Assembly: GCF_002078875.1 (NCBI RefSeq)
Contig: NC_034410.1
Span: forward strand, 81,218,528-81,282,527
Reading direction: 5' to 3'
DNA: 64,000 nt
Origin: Numida meleagris
Taxonomy: Eukaryota; Chordata; Aves; Galliformes; Numididae
Shown here: piece after piece, positions 50,051-63,831 of the stretch
Layout of the letters: every line of letters begins with the position of its first letter
Numbering within the stretch: the stretch's first letter is position 1
Made by a program: the position numbers and the translations under genes
Notes under the pieces: model-generated
Database searches by the model: none
The model's input: the letters and a program-made list of their open reading frames with translations, nothing else
What the model was told of the DNA's origin: nothing

Positions 50051-51270
50051 GGTGTTTAAAGTTAAAAGAATGTGAGTATTTAAAAGGAAGTGAATAAAAT
50101 TCTAAAAAAAAAAAGAACATTGCTCAATATTTTGAATATTGATTACTGAATGAATAGTACTGCTCAATATTTATACAAGGAACAATCATCAACTGTAAAC
50201 ACTAAAGCAGTTAGATGGAGCCTGTATTTATTCCTTATATTCCATAAAGATAGTTAGGAAACACAAATGTTACGTGCACTGATTTGTCACTTGTTTTAAA
50301 GATGGAGATGGTAGAAAACACTGATAGTGTGATAAACCATTGTTTCATTAATGTTTCATTAAGCTCTGAAGAGCTTTAACTTATTGAAATTCATGAGGGA
50401 AATAACTTCGTACATCATATCAAAAGCAAGTATTGAACAACCTGAAGTTAATTACACACTGAATTATTTTAATGCTATATGGAATTGATTATACTGCTTT
50501 CAAAAAGACTGCACAAAATGCTTATGTTGTAAAAACAGAAAACAAAGAAACAAAAGCTAAGCCGAGAAAATCAGAATAAGATGCATTAAGAAAAAATAAT
50601 TTAAAAAAGAACTCAAAAGCCAAAACAGTGACTCTGAAAGAGAGTTGGTTTGAAATTTTTGTAGGCAGCTTGCATTGCATCCACAACAAATTACAGAGCA
50701 TTATTCAAATGAAGGATAATTCAAAAAAACTGCATATTATAGAAATATAAGAGACTCAAATTTATTGTGAAAACAGAGCTTACATATTGCTTTTTACAGA
50801 AAAGCTCTTTAGTTGGGGAGGGTTGAGGGGAGCATAGTTTGTTTTAAATCCACCTGCGCAATTTCAAAGAATGCATGAACCATTATAAACTGCAGGTTAC
50901 TCTGGTTTTCCAGGGTGTCCCCTACTGCAAGAATATATACATTTCAATCATGAAGCCCAAAAGAGCTTACATGATCCAGCCTACAGCTAAAGGAAGAGTT
51001 TATATAGGGATCATGGTTTGCTGTTCATTTTGCATTAAAGTCTGATTATCTGTCTCATTGTTATATAAATTTGCTCTTTCAGTATGTGGGAATTATCAAG
51101 TGTTTTGCATGTGCTACTCAAAACAAAAATGGCTAAAGAAATACACAGCACTTCCAAAACGTTGCATCAGAGCATGGACCATATTTTAACTGAAAATCAT
51201 GACAGAATCATTCCTATTTAATATGAAAGTATACATTATGCAAGTTTTCTTTTTTACTTGTTTTACATAA
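50051..51270. other. AT-rich DNA with no recognisable gene
   Basis: Nothing was recognised between the CR1 tail and the mariner element. Confidence 0.5.
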
Positions 51271-52170
51271 GTGGCTCTGAAAATAATGCCTCCTATTTAT
51301 TTCCATGGAAACTGCAACAGATACAAAGAGTACAATAACACTATTGGATAGAGCAAATTCTCAGCTACAAAACAGTTAGTTCAACATAGTCACCACCATT
51401 AGCTATGCATTTTTGCCAGCAGTGAACAAGAGCTGTTACCGAACGCCAGCAACCCTTTTCTTATTACCCTTGCACGTAGAGAACCAATACCCGGTCCTGG
51501 TCAGCTACTGCACAAAGCACATCAATATGATGATCAGCAAAATGGCGTTTATTGGTAAAAGCTACAGAACTATATAGTATTTCTTATCTTTTACTAGACT
51601 GTTCCAGAAGCTCACGCAGGCTCCTGGCCAATCATACTGAATATCCCGCTCTGTCCACTCACTTCTGAAAAGCCATATATAGAGTGGTCATTCACGTTGT
51701 TATTAAAACAAAGAAGTACAGCCTCTCCTGTAGGCCAACCAATAGCAAGTGAAATGGGGAAGGGCCTTCCGCGTTACAACCCGAGTGCTTCATTATTCGC
51801 CTAATACAATAAAGAGCCTGTGTGCCACACTTGTAAACACCCACACCAGCAGAGGTGACAGCTGTTCATGGCCATCCAGAACATGGCTGTTCTTTCGCAT
51901 CACTGTCAGCACTGCTGAAACACACTGCCCACTGCCTCACTGTGCTCACATCCACTGTTAGTTCTCCATAACCTTCAACAAGTGTCGATTAATGTCCATG
52001 GGTGCCTTTTTTTTTTTTTTTTTTAAACACACAGCGGAATTCAGTAACACACCTTTGCTTCATACACACTTCCACATCAGACACCATTTTGTCAGACCAC
52101 CTCTCTGCTGCCATCTGTTGCACAGCAATGAAACATAACAGAATATTGGTGCCACTAACTACCTGTCATT
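51271..52170 (-). mobile_element. Internally deleted mariner element, copy 2, split by an LTR
   Basis: The left terminal repeat (tggctctgaaaataatgcct near 51272) is better preserved than in copy 1. The right repeat is not found and sequence similarity to copy 1 fades near 52150-52170. On the minus strand the C-terminal mariner pattern (WQKCIANGGDY) and the N-terminal DNA-binding pattern (TVRQW) are present with the catalytic core deleted at the same joint as in copy 1. A solo LTR sits inside at 51434-51811. An 18-nt T run (52007-52024) replaces ordinary sequence. Confidence 0.82.
51434..51811 (-). mobile_element. Solo LTR, family B copy 1, inside mariner
   Basis: 378 bp, flanked by perfect 6-bp duplications AAGAGC at 51428-51433 and 51812-51817. 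Removing the LTR and one duplication restores the uninterrupted mariner text seen in copy 1 (aagagcctg). On the minus strand it holds a TATA-like TATATGG and a polyadenylation signal region (CCAATAAACGCC). The minus-strand start TG has mutated to TA. The six-base duplication fits alpharetroviral/EAV integration. Confidence 0.88.
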
Positions 52171-55100
52171 TCTCAGAGACCTTATGCTGCAGTTTTAATG
52201 TGGAAGAGTACACTTCCCTGTGATGCTTGTAAGGTGCTCTGTTCTCTCAGTCAGATTGACTTCCTGGTGTGGCACTGCTCTCCTCTCCAATTTTTAATAT
52301 ATTAACCTCATCCAATTGAGTCTGACATAAGGGATTGCCTTAAATTAAATTCTTACAAGTTGCATTAAAACTCAGCTGAGTAGACTATTAAATAAAAACT
52401 TGTAACTCAGACTCATATGTAATCAAGAGATAACGCTCAGCCAGTAAGTCAGCATACTATGGCTAGTTTCTAACTATACATGTGCTGCTGTTTTAATTCA
52501 GCAAAACACACAGGGTCGCAGTGGAGACAAGGAAGAAAACACTGGGGATGGGAGAAATCCATAGGAAACCTGGAGATGATAGTTCTGCTCCTCATGAAAC
52601 ATCTTGGGTTCACTTCTACCAGCCAGCTCTCAAGAAAAAGTAAATAAATAAATAAATGTCAAACTCAAACCTATCTTTCAGTGTCAAGATGAGACTTTTC
52701 ATCTTGTGAGTTTGGGTTTGGACTCTCTACTTCGTATCTGTACACCGTGTATTTGTTATGCTGCACATGTGATCAGATGTTCACTGAAATCCCCACTGAT
52801 AGTTGCAATCAGTTTCTCGGATTGCATACACATTTGCAGCTCTGCTGCAGTCAGAGAATGCTTTCTTGTTTTGTGGTGTCCCTTTATAACAGTTATTGCA
52901 TGAGTCTTTGTCCACAACAAGGTCTTCTAAACAAAACAATTATAAAATCCCCTTTACATTGTTTATGGCAGTGAGACAAACAATTTTATCAAGATTTAAT
53001 ACATTTGGTTGTTCTTGTTAATTTTCTCACCACCCAGACTTTCCAGTTTTAATCCCCAGTGTCTGTCTTAGCTGTGCAGATTTTTTTGTTTGTTTTCAGT
53101 GACAGGAGTGCTTAGCATCTTCAATTTGGATGAGACACAGTAGTCAGGTATAGTAATTGATCCCTGAATCTTTGTTTCATTTGAACAAGGAATGCTGGGT
53201 TTTGTTTCCAAACATGTTGACTACAAAGATTATCCAGAGCTCGCTACATGGCTGTGGAAATATATGTTTATCAAGAGAGATGCTGATAAACTGGATGAAG
53301 CAGATACATACAAGGACAATTATATTGTTTGAAGGACAAGTAACTGAGAAATACTGATAAAAGCAAACAAAATGATTATAATTAGCAACCTATCAACTGC
53401 AAGAAAAAAAAAGCTGCATTTTATAAAAGAAAAAGCTATTACACATCCTAAAACCAACTGAGATGAAACACTGCAGAGTTTGTTCCTAGTTTCTTTCTCA
53501 CAGGAAAAAGCTTGTGAATTAAAGTTGTGCTATGCCACTGCAAAGATAACAGTTTTTAGAACCAGTGACTGTAGCAGCAATAAATCCCAGGTCCGTTAAG
53601 GTATTTCAGCCCTGCTATTCACAGTGATTTGATCTCTGCTGCTTCCTGCAGTGATGTGTACACATACATTCTACACAGGTCCACCAGAGAGAATGGTGAA
53701 ACCCCATCCTTGTAGCTTTTCGACACTTGCCATGGTTACACAAAATCACAGCTGACCTGACCTTGAGCTGAAAATAGACTCGCATTTATTTGTCAAATCA
53801 CACAGCAAAGAACAATGCGTATGTCATCAACCTGAGTTCGTCCTGGGTTAGCAGAAAAGGGAAAAAAAACACAAAAGACTATTTCTGATGGACAAGTGAA
53901 CCAGAACTCTTTAATTCTCAAAGAAATTTTCTCCAGACTGACATATACAAGTCTGACACGTTTCACTTCAGCCTTGAGGCTTCCTTCTCCTTGCACTTTT
54001 TTTTTTTTTAAGAAAAAAAACTCATCTCATTTAATACATAACTCATGACAGCAAATATCCACGCACTGTATTCAATCAAATAATGAAACACTAAACTAAA
54101 TAGAGGATCAAGGCAAGAGGGCGAAATGAGAGCAAATTTACTGCCAGTACTCCGGGTGATGGTCTACTGGTCCACAGCAGTGGATGAAAAAAGACTACAT
54201 GAAGCAAATGGCGATCTGAAACTCTAAATATTGAAGTGCCTCAGTCCAGTTCTGAAGCTAATGGCCACAGAAGCCAGATGTGACAGAAAAAGAAAAAAGC
54301 CTTTGCAAAGTGTGAAAACCTCTTTGTGGAAAAAAAAAAAAAAGAAAACAACAAGTCAGCTGAAGGAAAAGGTCCCTTTCAATGGACTAAACTAAAGAGA
54401 TCTTAATGAAAGAAGAGTTCCCTTTTTAAATCATGATTCCTAAATTTGCATCAAGGACATGAGGAATGAGAGAATAACAGCAATGAGCTATGGAAAGAAA
54501 GAATAGGAGAGGACAGGTCTGAATGCTGTGGTAGATAATAAATGCAAAATTTATAAATATACTTTCCAAGGAAAATACATATATATTCAGAGTCAAATGA
54601 ATTTCTGTCACGCTTATGCGTACATAAAATATATAGACTCTGTTGTCTGATTTTTGTAATCCTAAGAATGTTAAAACAGGACATCATGAAATACTAGTGT
54701 GTTATTACATGTAACCCTTTAACAGCAAAATGCTATCCTGATAGGATTAATAATTTTAATATTTGATTCGTATTTTGTCCTAGAGAAAACAGGGAAGGGC
54801 TTGGAAAATCTGCTTTGACTTTTGGTTGGAAAAACCAAACATATGGCTTGGAAAGTTGATTATAAATAAGCTGTGCATATTATAAGCATTTGCTCACTTC
54901 AAGCCTCCTCAAAAATCACAGAAATGCTGGGTAAATTAGTGCCTGTAATATTTTGGCTTGTTAAAACCATCTGTTTAATGCAAGTTATTTAATTTATTTC
55001 AAATTCTAAATCCACAGAATCCAGAGACGCATTAGGGAAACAGCCAAGCCAGATGCAGTAAGCTACACACAGCAATGATACCAAGGAAGAAAATGTAATT

Positions 55101-58100
55101 CCACCTCTCAGATGTTGGTATTCATGTGTAGGCACCATCAGAAACTATAGCAAAGAAGCTGAGGCCTGGACCTAGGAGCATTTGATTACAGATTCATTCT
55201 AGCAAAATGCCTTTCTCACAAGCAACTAGGGAACCCTTGAGAGAATAAAAAGTAGATATGATTTCAGTCACCTTTAGCTGTTGACATTAGGCCTTCACTG
55301 GTTTAACATACAAGTGTGCATGCACACAGACTTTCTCAAGCACTTACCACTTGTCCTTTCAAGCATCCCTTTTTGTAGTGCTGGTTTCAGCATAATCAGT
55401 CTTTCTGATTTGCCTTCATCCCATTCTCCATCTCCACAGGGATCCATTTTGTGCATTCACAAAACACATCTTGAATATTTTACTGAAGTAGCTGTCTCAT
55501 TCTTCTGTACAGTCAAGATAATATTCATCCATTAGTCCAAAGATTTCTTCAGTTATAACTATTGTCTGAGGCACAGCATACATTTTTTTTTTCAAATATT
55601 TGTTCATGTGAATATCGCTTCAAATAAAGAAAAAAGACTCTTTTGCAGTTCACTGATTATTGTTTTTATTTACTACTGTTTCTCTGGAGCTCAGTGTCTG
55701 CACTGCCAGTGCAAATAAATACCATCTAGTATAATATGCAGAGGCTTTCTAAGGGTGAAGGAAAGGATTTTCTTTTCTGGTCTTCGTTGCTGTGAGATAT
55801 ATTTATTTTTTGTTTAGGTGAATGTTTGTTCTTATTTCTAAAGAAAAAAAAGATTAAAAAATTAAAACAATTCTGATGTGCTGTTAACAACAGTTCCCTA
55901 TCCATGGTCATTTCATCATTTGTCCACAGTCTAACCACTTGTTTTTTCTATAATAACTAATTAAATGGTAGAGAAAAAGTTCTACAACAAGAAATAGCTC
56001 CATTTTTTTATTTTATTTTATACACATTCTAAGTCTACTGAAGCTAACTGGAGATTTTGTCCATTTTGTCTGAACCTCTACAAAACAAATCCACCAGCTT
56101 CTGATATCTCATACTGGGAGTTCAGAAGTTTTGAAGATATAAGGGAAAGCTTCTCCCTATCCTTGCTATGAGATTTTCTTCATGCATTAAAAGCTGGCTT
56201 TCATGTCTGACCACTGTTCTTGTAGTGAAATTCAGTTGCAAATTCAGAAGTCTTAAAATTCTGTCCTACAAAGGAAAAACATCATTTAAATTAAATAGGT
56301 TGAAGCTTGCTCTCTAAACTAGGAATAGGACACACTTATATTCAGTCCCACAGAAACAGAACCACATGAGTGCAGCAAAGCATCCACCGTTTTTATGTAG
56401 GATCCTAAACAGTACCTATTCCTGAGGGTCAGCTAGTATTTCTAAATATCCTCTAGGTAAGCTGGCAAATCAGCATTTGGTTTCCATTCCAAACTGCCCT
56501 CTTCTTACAGAAAAAAAATGAAAAGCAGTTAGGGATAACACACAGTAACCATTCTCCGTAAGAATGGGTGGCTGTAGTGTGTTTTCCACAACCTCCATAA
56601 GAAAATGTTTGCAAGGAGATGGCTCAGACACCTATTGAAGCACCTGCAGATAATTGCTAAGAAGATTCCCTTCAAAGACAAAATGGGAAAAGTTTTCATC
56701 TAAACTTGAAATGGAGTGATTTGATTTAAAGTACTGTAATTAGTTTGAAATCCATATTTTTACTGGGAACTCTTGTGCCTACATTACTTTTAAAAAAAAA
56801 AAAGCCTGACATGAGAATGTGAGAAAAAATCTTCTTAATATTCCAGCAGTATATTAGATCAAGCTTTACTTGCACTTTCGTTTTCAGATGCTCCAAATTA
56901 GCAAGTTAAAAAGATGGATGTTTCTCTTCTACTAAATAAAATAATAATGATTAAAGAAGAAAGTATCAGACTGAATGTATGGCTATGGCTTTTTTCCCCA
57001 CCCCTTCCTGGGTTCTTAAAATGGTAAAACAATTCCCAAAACTTCAAAGAATATTAAGAACAGGTATTTGATGACTGAAAAATACCTTTGTGAGGCTGAA
57101 AGTGTTTTGAAGTTGTTTTTCAACATTTGCTTTTAAACCTTCACACTGAATATGGTCATCTCAACCTCCCATACCTATCTGTCACTTTCTCTTTCCTTTC
57201 TTTTCTCATACTTTTCTAATGTTTGCAAGAAAATCAAGCATGACTCTAAAAGAACTGTTGCTTCCTGTACACATGTTCAGGTTTCACTTCTTACTCAATT
57301 CAGTCTATGCTTCTAGCTCTTTTTTCATCATCTGTTTACATGCAAATACAGGAGCTTCTATTCAAAAATAAAGCAGTGAAACGTTACTGGTAATACTCTG
57401 GCAGGTAGCTTAACACAGTATGCAGACAAGAGCAAAACAATTCGTATGTTGTTCATTTCTCAAACTAGAGTGCTTTCCGTGTCTTGTGCATTCTCCTTTG
57501 CTAACCTGCTGAGGTAGCAGCTTCCTATCTCAAAGCTGATGTCAGAACAAAGTAAACTTGTAATGAGCAGATAGGGTTCTGCCTCCAAGTAGTAAGTGAA
57601 GAGTAAATGTTGAGAAATACAGCCATTTTCATGCCTGACACCAATTTGGATACTTAAGATCAGTCTTAACTATGTGAACAGAAGAATGCAGAGCAGTAAC
57701 ACAAAACAAAGAAGCACAAAGAGCACTTAACTTCAAAAATAAAAGTTTTCCAGGGAGTGATAGCAAACATGAAGTCATCAAGAAAATGCAACAAGCTTCC
57801 CAACAATTTTTTTTGCATGCTCAGAGACAGCTCACCACACCGCAAAGCTCTGCCTCCAAGACAGCCAGCTGTCCTTACGCTGGTAGATACAGAACTAGAA
57901 CTGAAGCTGCAGATTCTGATAAACGTGCTTGCACTTCATTTGGCTTTAGTTTTTTTTTTTTTTTTTTTAAAGGATTGGAGTACATTTTCTATCTATAGAA
58001 CGCTTTACAAAGAAGTTCAGATTAAACCTGTCTGTCTAGGATATGTCTTTAATCTACCTTTCACTTACCTAATTTAAAATAAAAGCAAACATCCCATTCT

Positions 58101-58330
58101 CCAAAAGACTTGTGTTGGCAGTCTCCTCATTTGCCAAGAAGATCCTTTACTCTTCTTTAAAAACAGCTCTTGTTAGAAGAAAAGACATGCTTCCCCCCAC
58201 ACACACCTGATGTCCTTACATTTATCATTTGCTTGCCATTCAAGTAAGCATTGAGAACACGCCTCTTAAAAGAAGGCGTGTTGATTGTTCATGGTACAGA
58301 GATAAGGATTCAAGTGAAAGCAACAGGATA
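52171..58330. other. AT-rich DNA with no firm gene
   Basis: About 6.2 kb in which no transposon or conserved gene was recognised. A short TAAA repeat lies near 52641, T and A runs near 53999-54020 and 57951-57968, and a 9-bp-stem inverted repeat at 58256-58282. Confidence 0.5.
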
Positions 58331-58336
58331 TATTTC

Positions 58337-58733
58337 TGTTACCAAACTCCGGCGACCCTTTTAGTATTATTCTTGCACGTAGAGAACCAAAACCCGGTCC
58401 TGGCCAAACACCACACACAGTATCAATATGCTATGCAGCAAAATGGCATTTATTGGTAAAAACTACAAAACTATGTAGTATTTATCTTTTTACTAGACTG
58501 TTCCAGAAGCTCACGTGGGGCTCCTGGCCAATCATATTGAATCTCCCACTTCTGACCTGTCATTTCCAAAAAGCCATATACGGAGTTGTTATACACCTTG
58601 TTATGAAAGCAAAGAAGCACGGCCCCTTGTGATTATGACACAGGTTCAAGTAAAGTAGGTGAACCAATAGCAAGCATATGGGGAAGGGCCTTCCGCGTTA
58701 CAGCCTGAGCTCCGTTATTCGCCTAATACAACA
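58337..58733 (-). mobile_element. Solo LTR, family B copy 2
   Basis: 397 bp with perfect 6-bp duplications TATTTC at 58331-58336 and 58734-58739. On the minus strand it starts TGTTGTATTAGGCG, carries TATATGG near 58577 and CCAATAAATGCC near 58451, and ends GGTAACA. It differs from copy 1 by substitutions and an insertion near 58625-58660. The layout and the 6-bp duplication indicate an alpharetrovirus/EAV-like LTR; the family name needs a database comparison. Confidence 0.9.
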
Positions 58734-58739
58734 TATTTC

Positions 58740-59888
58740 TATATTACAAACAGAGAAATCAGGCTTTGTCAAAAATCAACAAAATATTTTCTTAATTTTT
58801 TTCTTACTGAAATTCAGTTAGTCTAAATAATACTTTTATAAGGCAACAAGTATAGATTTGGAATATAAATAATCAAAATGATCTCAAAGCACTAAAATAA
58901 TGTTGACACCAGTGAGAAAACTTTTTGATCTTTGGGATCTGAAATATTTTTAAAGAACCAATTCTGATCCAGCTTCTGACATTGGTTTACACATGCCAGA
59001 TGCAGATAGCAATAAACACAGTTGATACTGCCTAAGGGGGATGTCATAGAAAAATCAGCTTCTAAACCAGAGCAGCTTTCCCTGAGGAAAGCTTTTTCCT
59101 TGTTCATAACTATTTAAAGCACAGAATATATTAAAAATCAGGATAAATAACTTTTCATAATTATAAAAACATGGATTTTCTTCTGTATTTCTTGGAATCG
59201 CATACTGAGAATATGTCTGTGGAAATTTTCAAAATGCGCAGCCATCATCAAAATAATACTGAACTTTTACAAGTCATACTACATAAATAATAAACAAGGC
59301 AATATGTTCTTCTTTTTCTACTGCAAGTTATAGATAGTATTTTTCAATACTTAGATAGGCCTCTGCAGAATTAACACTGGGGAACACCATGCCACTCTAT
59401 CATGAGCACTCTTTCCCAACTCAGAACTGAGTCCAGCAGAGGAGCTGGTTCTGTTCTCCAACTTCTGTGACTATAAAGGGACTGGACAGGGTGCTTGATG
59501 CAGGAACATGCAGTAGGAGTTCAAAACTGTGAATATATAAAATAAGGCAATATATATAAAAAGGCAAAGGCCTTTTTATTCAGCACCAGATTCCTAAACA
59601 GAGTTTGTTGCCTGGGACACAGCTCAGATACACAAGTTGCGTAAAGGCAATGCCAGTGGAAAGTAAGTTGTAGTGTTAACAAAGATCTGAGAAGAAGAAA
59701 AAAAAAATGAAAAGCTTGAAGATTTCATGTCATTTCATTGATTCAAACTATGATACCGCAATGCATGTCTGTATTGTCTTTATCTAATCCCACTACTTTC
59801 TATTTTTCCTTTTTTGTTTTTTTAAGCCATAAGACCAAAATCTTCTTTTAGCTTCCTCCCAGATTGCTCTCCTGTTCTGTTAAAGTCC
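58740..59888. other. AT-rich DNA with no recognisable gene
   Basis: Nothing was recognised between the two LTR-like segments. Confidence 0.5.
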
Positions 59889-60175
59889 TGTCGCAGATGG
59901 AAACTACACACTTCACTCATAAGAGAGAAGCAAGAATATATTTATTGATAGAATGTAGTTATTTAACTAAGATTAACCGTAAGTAAGGCAGCAATTTAAC
60001 ACTGTTAGAGATGGCAAGGTACACTTGATTATTTACTGCGTAGGGGGTAGAATTAAACACACTCATCCAGGAGGCCCTCCCTTTGAGTCATGAGTTTTAG
60101 AGTGGTCTCCCCTTGCTTTTTAAGTTCCTTCTCAGAGAGGCCTAGAAACAGCTTAAAAACACAAAAACTGAAAAA
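59889..60175 (-). mobile_element. Possible LTR fragment
   Basis: The plus strand opens TGTCGCAGATGG. Read on the minus strand this is an LTR-like end ...GCGACA preceded by ATCAATAAATATATTC, a polyadenylation signal at a plausible distance, with GC-richer sequence further upstream. No target duplication or opposite end was found. It may be a truncated LTR or coincidence. Confidence 0.35.
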
Positions 60176-63100
60176 AACTGTAAAGAAAACAAATCTACAC
60201 GCAAGAACTCTGATAATAGTCAATCATGCGTTACATACCATTGCGGTATCACTCTCATTTCATCTTGTTAGTTTTCTCACAAAGGTAAAGCACTCTCCAT
60301 TACAGGTGTTGGAAACCTTTTGGTCAAACTCTCCCAGAAATAAGTTACAGTGGGACAGATTTTCAAGCCAATAGTACAAACAGAAAATAGTGGGGGAGAG
60401 GGTGGGGGGGCAGGGAGTTTCAAAATCTTAAAAACATTGTTATTTTCCAGCAGCTCTGGTGTACAGCTTCACCAAACTCTACCAAACCGATGTTTGGTTG
60501 ATAACGACACTCCTGTTATTTCTGCTAATCTGTGCAACACAATGCACCTGCAAACATCAAAAGGAGATTAAAGGAATTTAATAAAAACAAAATTAAAAAC
60601 AAAAATAATCCATGTGATTATTCACTGCAGTCCATGCATGTTCACAGATGTAATTTTCTCAATATATTTAATGAGTTATCAGAAAATTTGAATTCACTAA
60701 TGATAAAAAGTTTGTGAAATAAACCAATGTAATAGAAAACAGCTGATGCTGAATTGCCTGTGTACAAAGTTTTCATGATATTTCTTATCACAGATATACA
60801 GAAACAAGTGCAATCAGACATATCCAACTGTTATGAAATATTTCAAAGAGAGACCTTCATGCACTTCGGCAAACAACTACGTAAGTGAATAAACAGAAGA
60901 ATGAGTACAAAAGCTCTTCAGTTTCGACTCCAAACATAATTGTGTTAAACCACAGTAAATCCAGCAATCGTAACAAGATGTTTTCTAAATAAAGTTACAT
61001 ATGTAACAGCACTTTTAAGTATGCTTCTATTTCAAGTGATAACCATGTGTGAGATCTTAAACACACCTAACTTGGTGTGGTTCATGCACTTGAAGATCAG
61101 GACTATGAACTTCAGAGCACACAATCCACAGATGTAACACGTGAAAACTACATTATCAAACACCATGTCTCAATAGTTATGGAGATTCCTGAATTCAGAA
61201 AACATACATACTTACTTTACTGAGATGCTTTTCAACTAACAACTCCTTGTCTCCGACTCTCAAAACTGGATTAAGGTTTTAGTCTTCTGATGTTACTAAT
61301 GAATTTGCCAGACAAAAATCCTTCATACATTTTTACAGAACTACTAAATACGAAAAAGGACACTGGTGTTTTCTTGGGTATTTGTTGTTGTTGTTCTGCT
61401 TTAGTGTTTGCACGTTCAGCAAAACAGTATGCAGACACAGTAAATGGTCTCATTTATGTGAAGGAGCTTTTTGTCAATGCTTTTCTTTTACTGTATCCCC
61501 ACCAGCGAAAATGCCCCACTGCACAAGATAAAAAAAGAAGGTGAATTTAACACAGTGTTGTGTATCAAATTACTACTGAACATAGCTATAGTAAAATTAT
61601 CCTTGTAAGAAGCACAAAGCTGAACGCAGTAATGAACTATGTAAGGCAATAAGTATTGAAAACAAATAGGAATGGATCAGCAACACTTTCCTTTGGAGTG
61701 AAATTAATTGCATCACAGATCTTAAACCACATCAGAAAAAAAAATCATGAAAATCAAATTAGGAGAGTGTTAGTTACAATAGCGTATAACAGAACTATAT
61801 GGACATACCACACTTGACAGAATTATATGGAACTGTAGAGTACTATGTAAGTATCTCACTATACACTAATATATAGCATAGCATTGAACTCCTGGCTAGA
61901 AAGCATTTTTATGGCAGAGTTTATGTCTGTACAATTGGATGGTTAAGAGTGAGAGGACATAACATCACTGTGGAAAACCAGTACTAGACTGTCATAAATT
62001 TCAAATGGCAGGTTCTATCACAGACTTTGAAATTGACTTCGATGAATTAAAGATTCAGGTGAAGGTGAAGTCCACAAAATTGCACACAGTTTGACTGCAA
62101 AAGATAAACATAAAAGGTCAAGAAGAAATGCACCTGATAGAAAGGATTTCTGAAACATCCGCACTGAACACCAGGAGAAAAGGTGCTATTTTCAAGCTTC
62201 CGTGCAACAGTTGCATAAATTTAAAGACCATAAGCCATGTTATACATCAAGTAAGCAAAATAAAGAAAAATATCATTATCTTAACCAATGCTTGCACCAC
62301 TTTTTATAAACTGCAAGCACTCTTTTTACATATGGGAATTTATAAATATTAACAAGAAAAAAATCCAAGATAAAACAGATTTGGGGAGGTGATACATTGC
62401 TGTTTTACATAAATGAAACACCAAATCACAGGCATGAAGGGAAATTGCAATTTCAGACACTATTTCTTCTTCTGACAGAAGATGGATATGAGATCACTAA
62501 TGGCAATAAAGAAGTTAAGAGCAGATGTTGTTTTGATGGATGTTTTTGGTCAAATTGCTGGTCTCAACACAGTGATAACTGAAGTTCAGCAACTTGTGAT
62601 CTACAAGAGATTACAGTAACTGATTTTTTTTCCTCCAAATACATTGAACACTTTCACTGTCTGCACTGCACTTACACCTTACTGAAGTTCCCCTCTGTAA
62701 AGGTGTAGAATTTGATTGTGTCTAAATTACAGATTGCAGTATCTTCCAAAAGAAAATAAGTCAGTAACAAACTCCATAGAACTGTCTGTGCAGTCTTCTG
62801 CCAGGGCAGGAAACCCTCTGCAAGTGCAAAACGGGAGCTTATTTTTCAAGTTCTCCAAAACATTTAAATATTGATGGCAACAGCAAGAGTCATTCAACAA
62901 ATTATTTTCCTATTTCAGAATCAGCATGAGTAAATTAAATGGAGTATATCATCACAGAAATTAAATTTTGAAACAGAGAACCACTTCTCTAACATTTTTG
63001 CAGTTATCTGATCAAAGAATAATCCCTGAGCTGTTCCCATCACATATTTCTTTTCATGTCATCAAGATGCACTACAGTAGACATAAACACATAACTACAG

Positions 63101-63291
63101 CTTTTTAAATTTATGAGTAAGCACTCATGAAGGACTCAGGAAATTTTAATTTATTCCTTTTCTCTAGGATTCCAGCCCGTCCTCCTCAAGCAATTTCAGT
63201 GTACCCTAGTTAAAATATCATTTCAAAACCCAGTAGCTGACATCCACTAGAAGACTGTACTGAAAACCCTTCAGAAGACTTGAAGGAATTA
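60176..63291. other. AT-rich DNA with no recognisable gene
   Basis: No gene or transposon was recognised. A G-rich patch (gtgggggagagggtgggggg) lies at about 60389-60411 and a TTG repeat near 61383. Confidence 0.5.
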
Positions 63292-63296
63292 CTGAC

Positions 63297-63826
63297 TGTC
63301 AGCGGTTTACGAGCGTTCGGCCCCGTTCCGTGACGAAGGGGACGGGGAATCCACAGGCCCACGCCCCAGGAAAAGGGAAAAGGGGAAAAAGGGCAAGGAG
63401 ATGGCCCTGAGAGCAAAGAACAGCAGCAACAATCTGAGGAGAAACAAACTAATTTACTAAATAAAATATTGGAATGCAAAACAATACACTATAATACAAT
63501 ATAATTAAAATTTAAGCTGATAAATCCAATACAGAGAGAGAGAATATCCCAAAATCAAGGTAGGCCTTACTCTACTACCAACAATAAGACAGCTGGAGAG
63601 CGAGGTGCTGCCAAGACGAGAGACGGTGGAAAAAGGGACGAGGTCTCGTGATCTGCAAGTTTTTATACTGTGAGCTTTTATCTTTTCCCTCCGGCTGGAA
63701 AATGGTAACAGAGGAGCAAAGTACCGTGGGGAGTGTAGTAGTCCTTCTCTTCTGAGAACCAGGTACATTCACTACATGATGTTATGATGTGGAATACCAA
63801 CAACCGAAAATCATAAAACCATGACA
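63297..63826 (-). mobile_element. Solo LTR, family A copy 4
   Basis: 530 bp, reverse orientation, with perfect 5-bp duplications CTGAC at 63292-63296 and 63827-63831. It carries the 15-bp TATAAAA segment (TTTTATA on the plus strand at 63661-63667), grouping it with copy 3. No viral interior remains. Confidence 0.92.
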
Positions 63827-63831
63827 CTGAC

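Noticed and set aside
57754..57882. Plus-strand segment with an acceptor-like TTTTCCAG, a Gln/Ser-rich open frame and a possible donor CTG|GTAGAT
   Set aside because: Weak donor, two frames are open over the same DNA, and no partner exon or family was recognised.
60389..60411. G-rich patch as a G-quadruplex
   Set aside because: G runs are irregular and isolated, with no promoter or conserved feature nearby to support a role.
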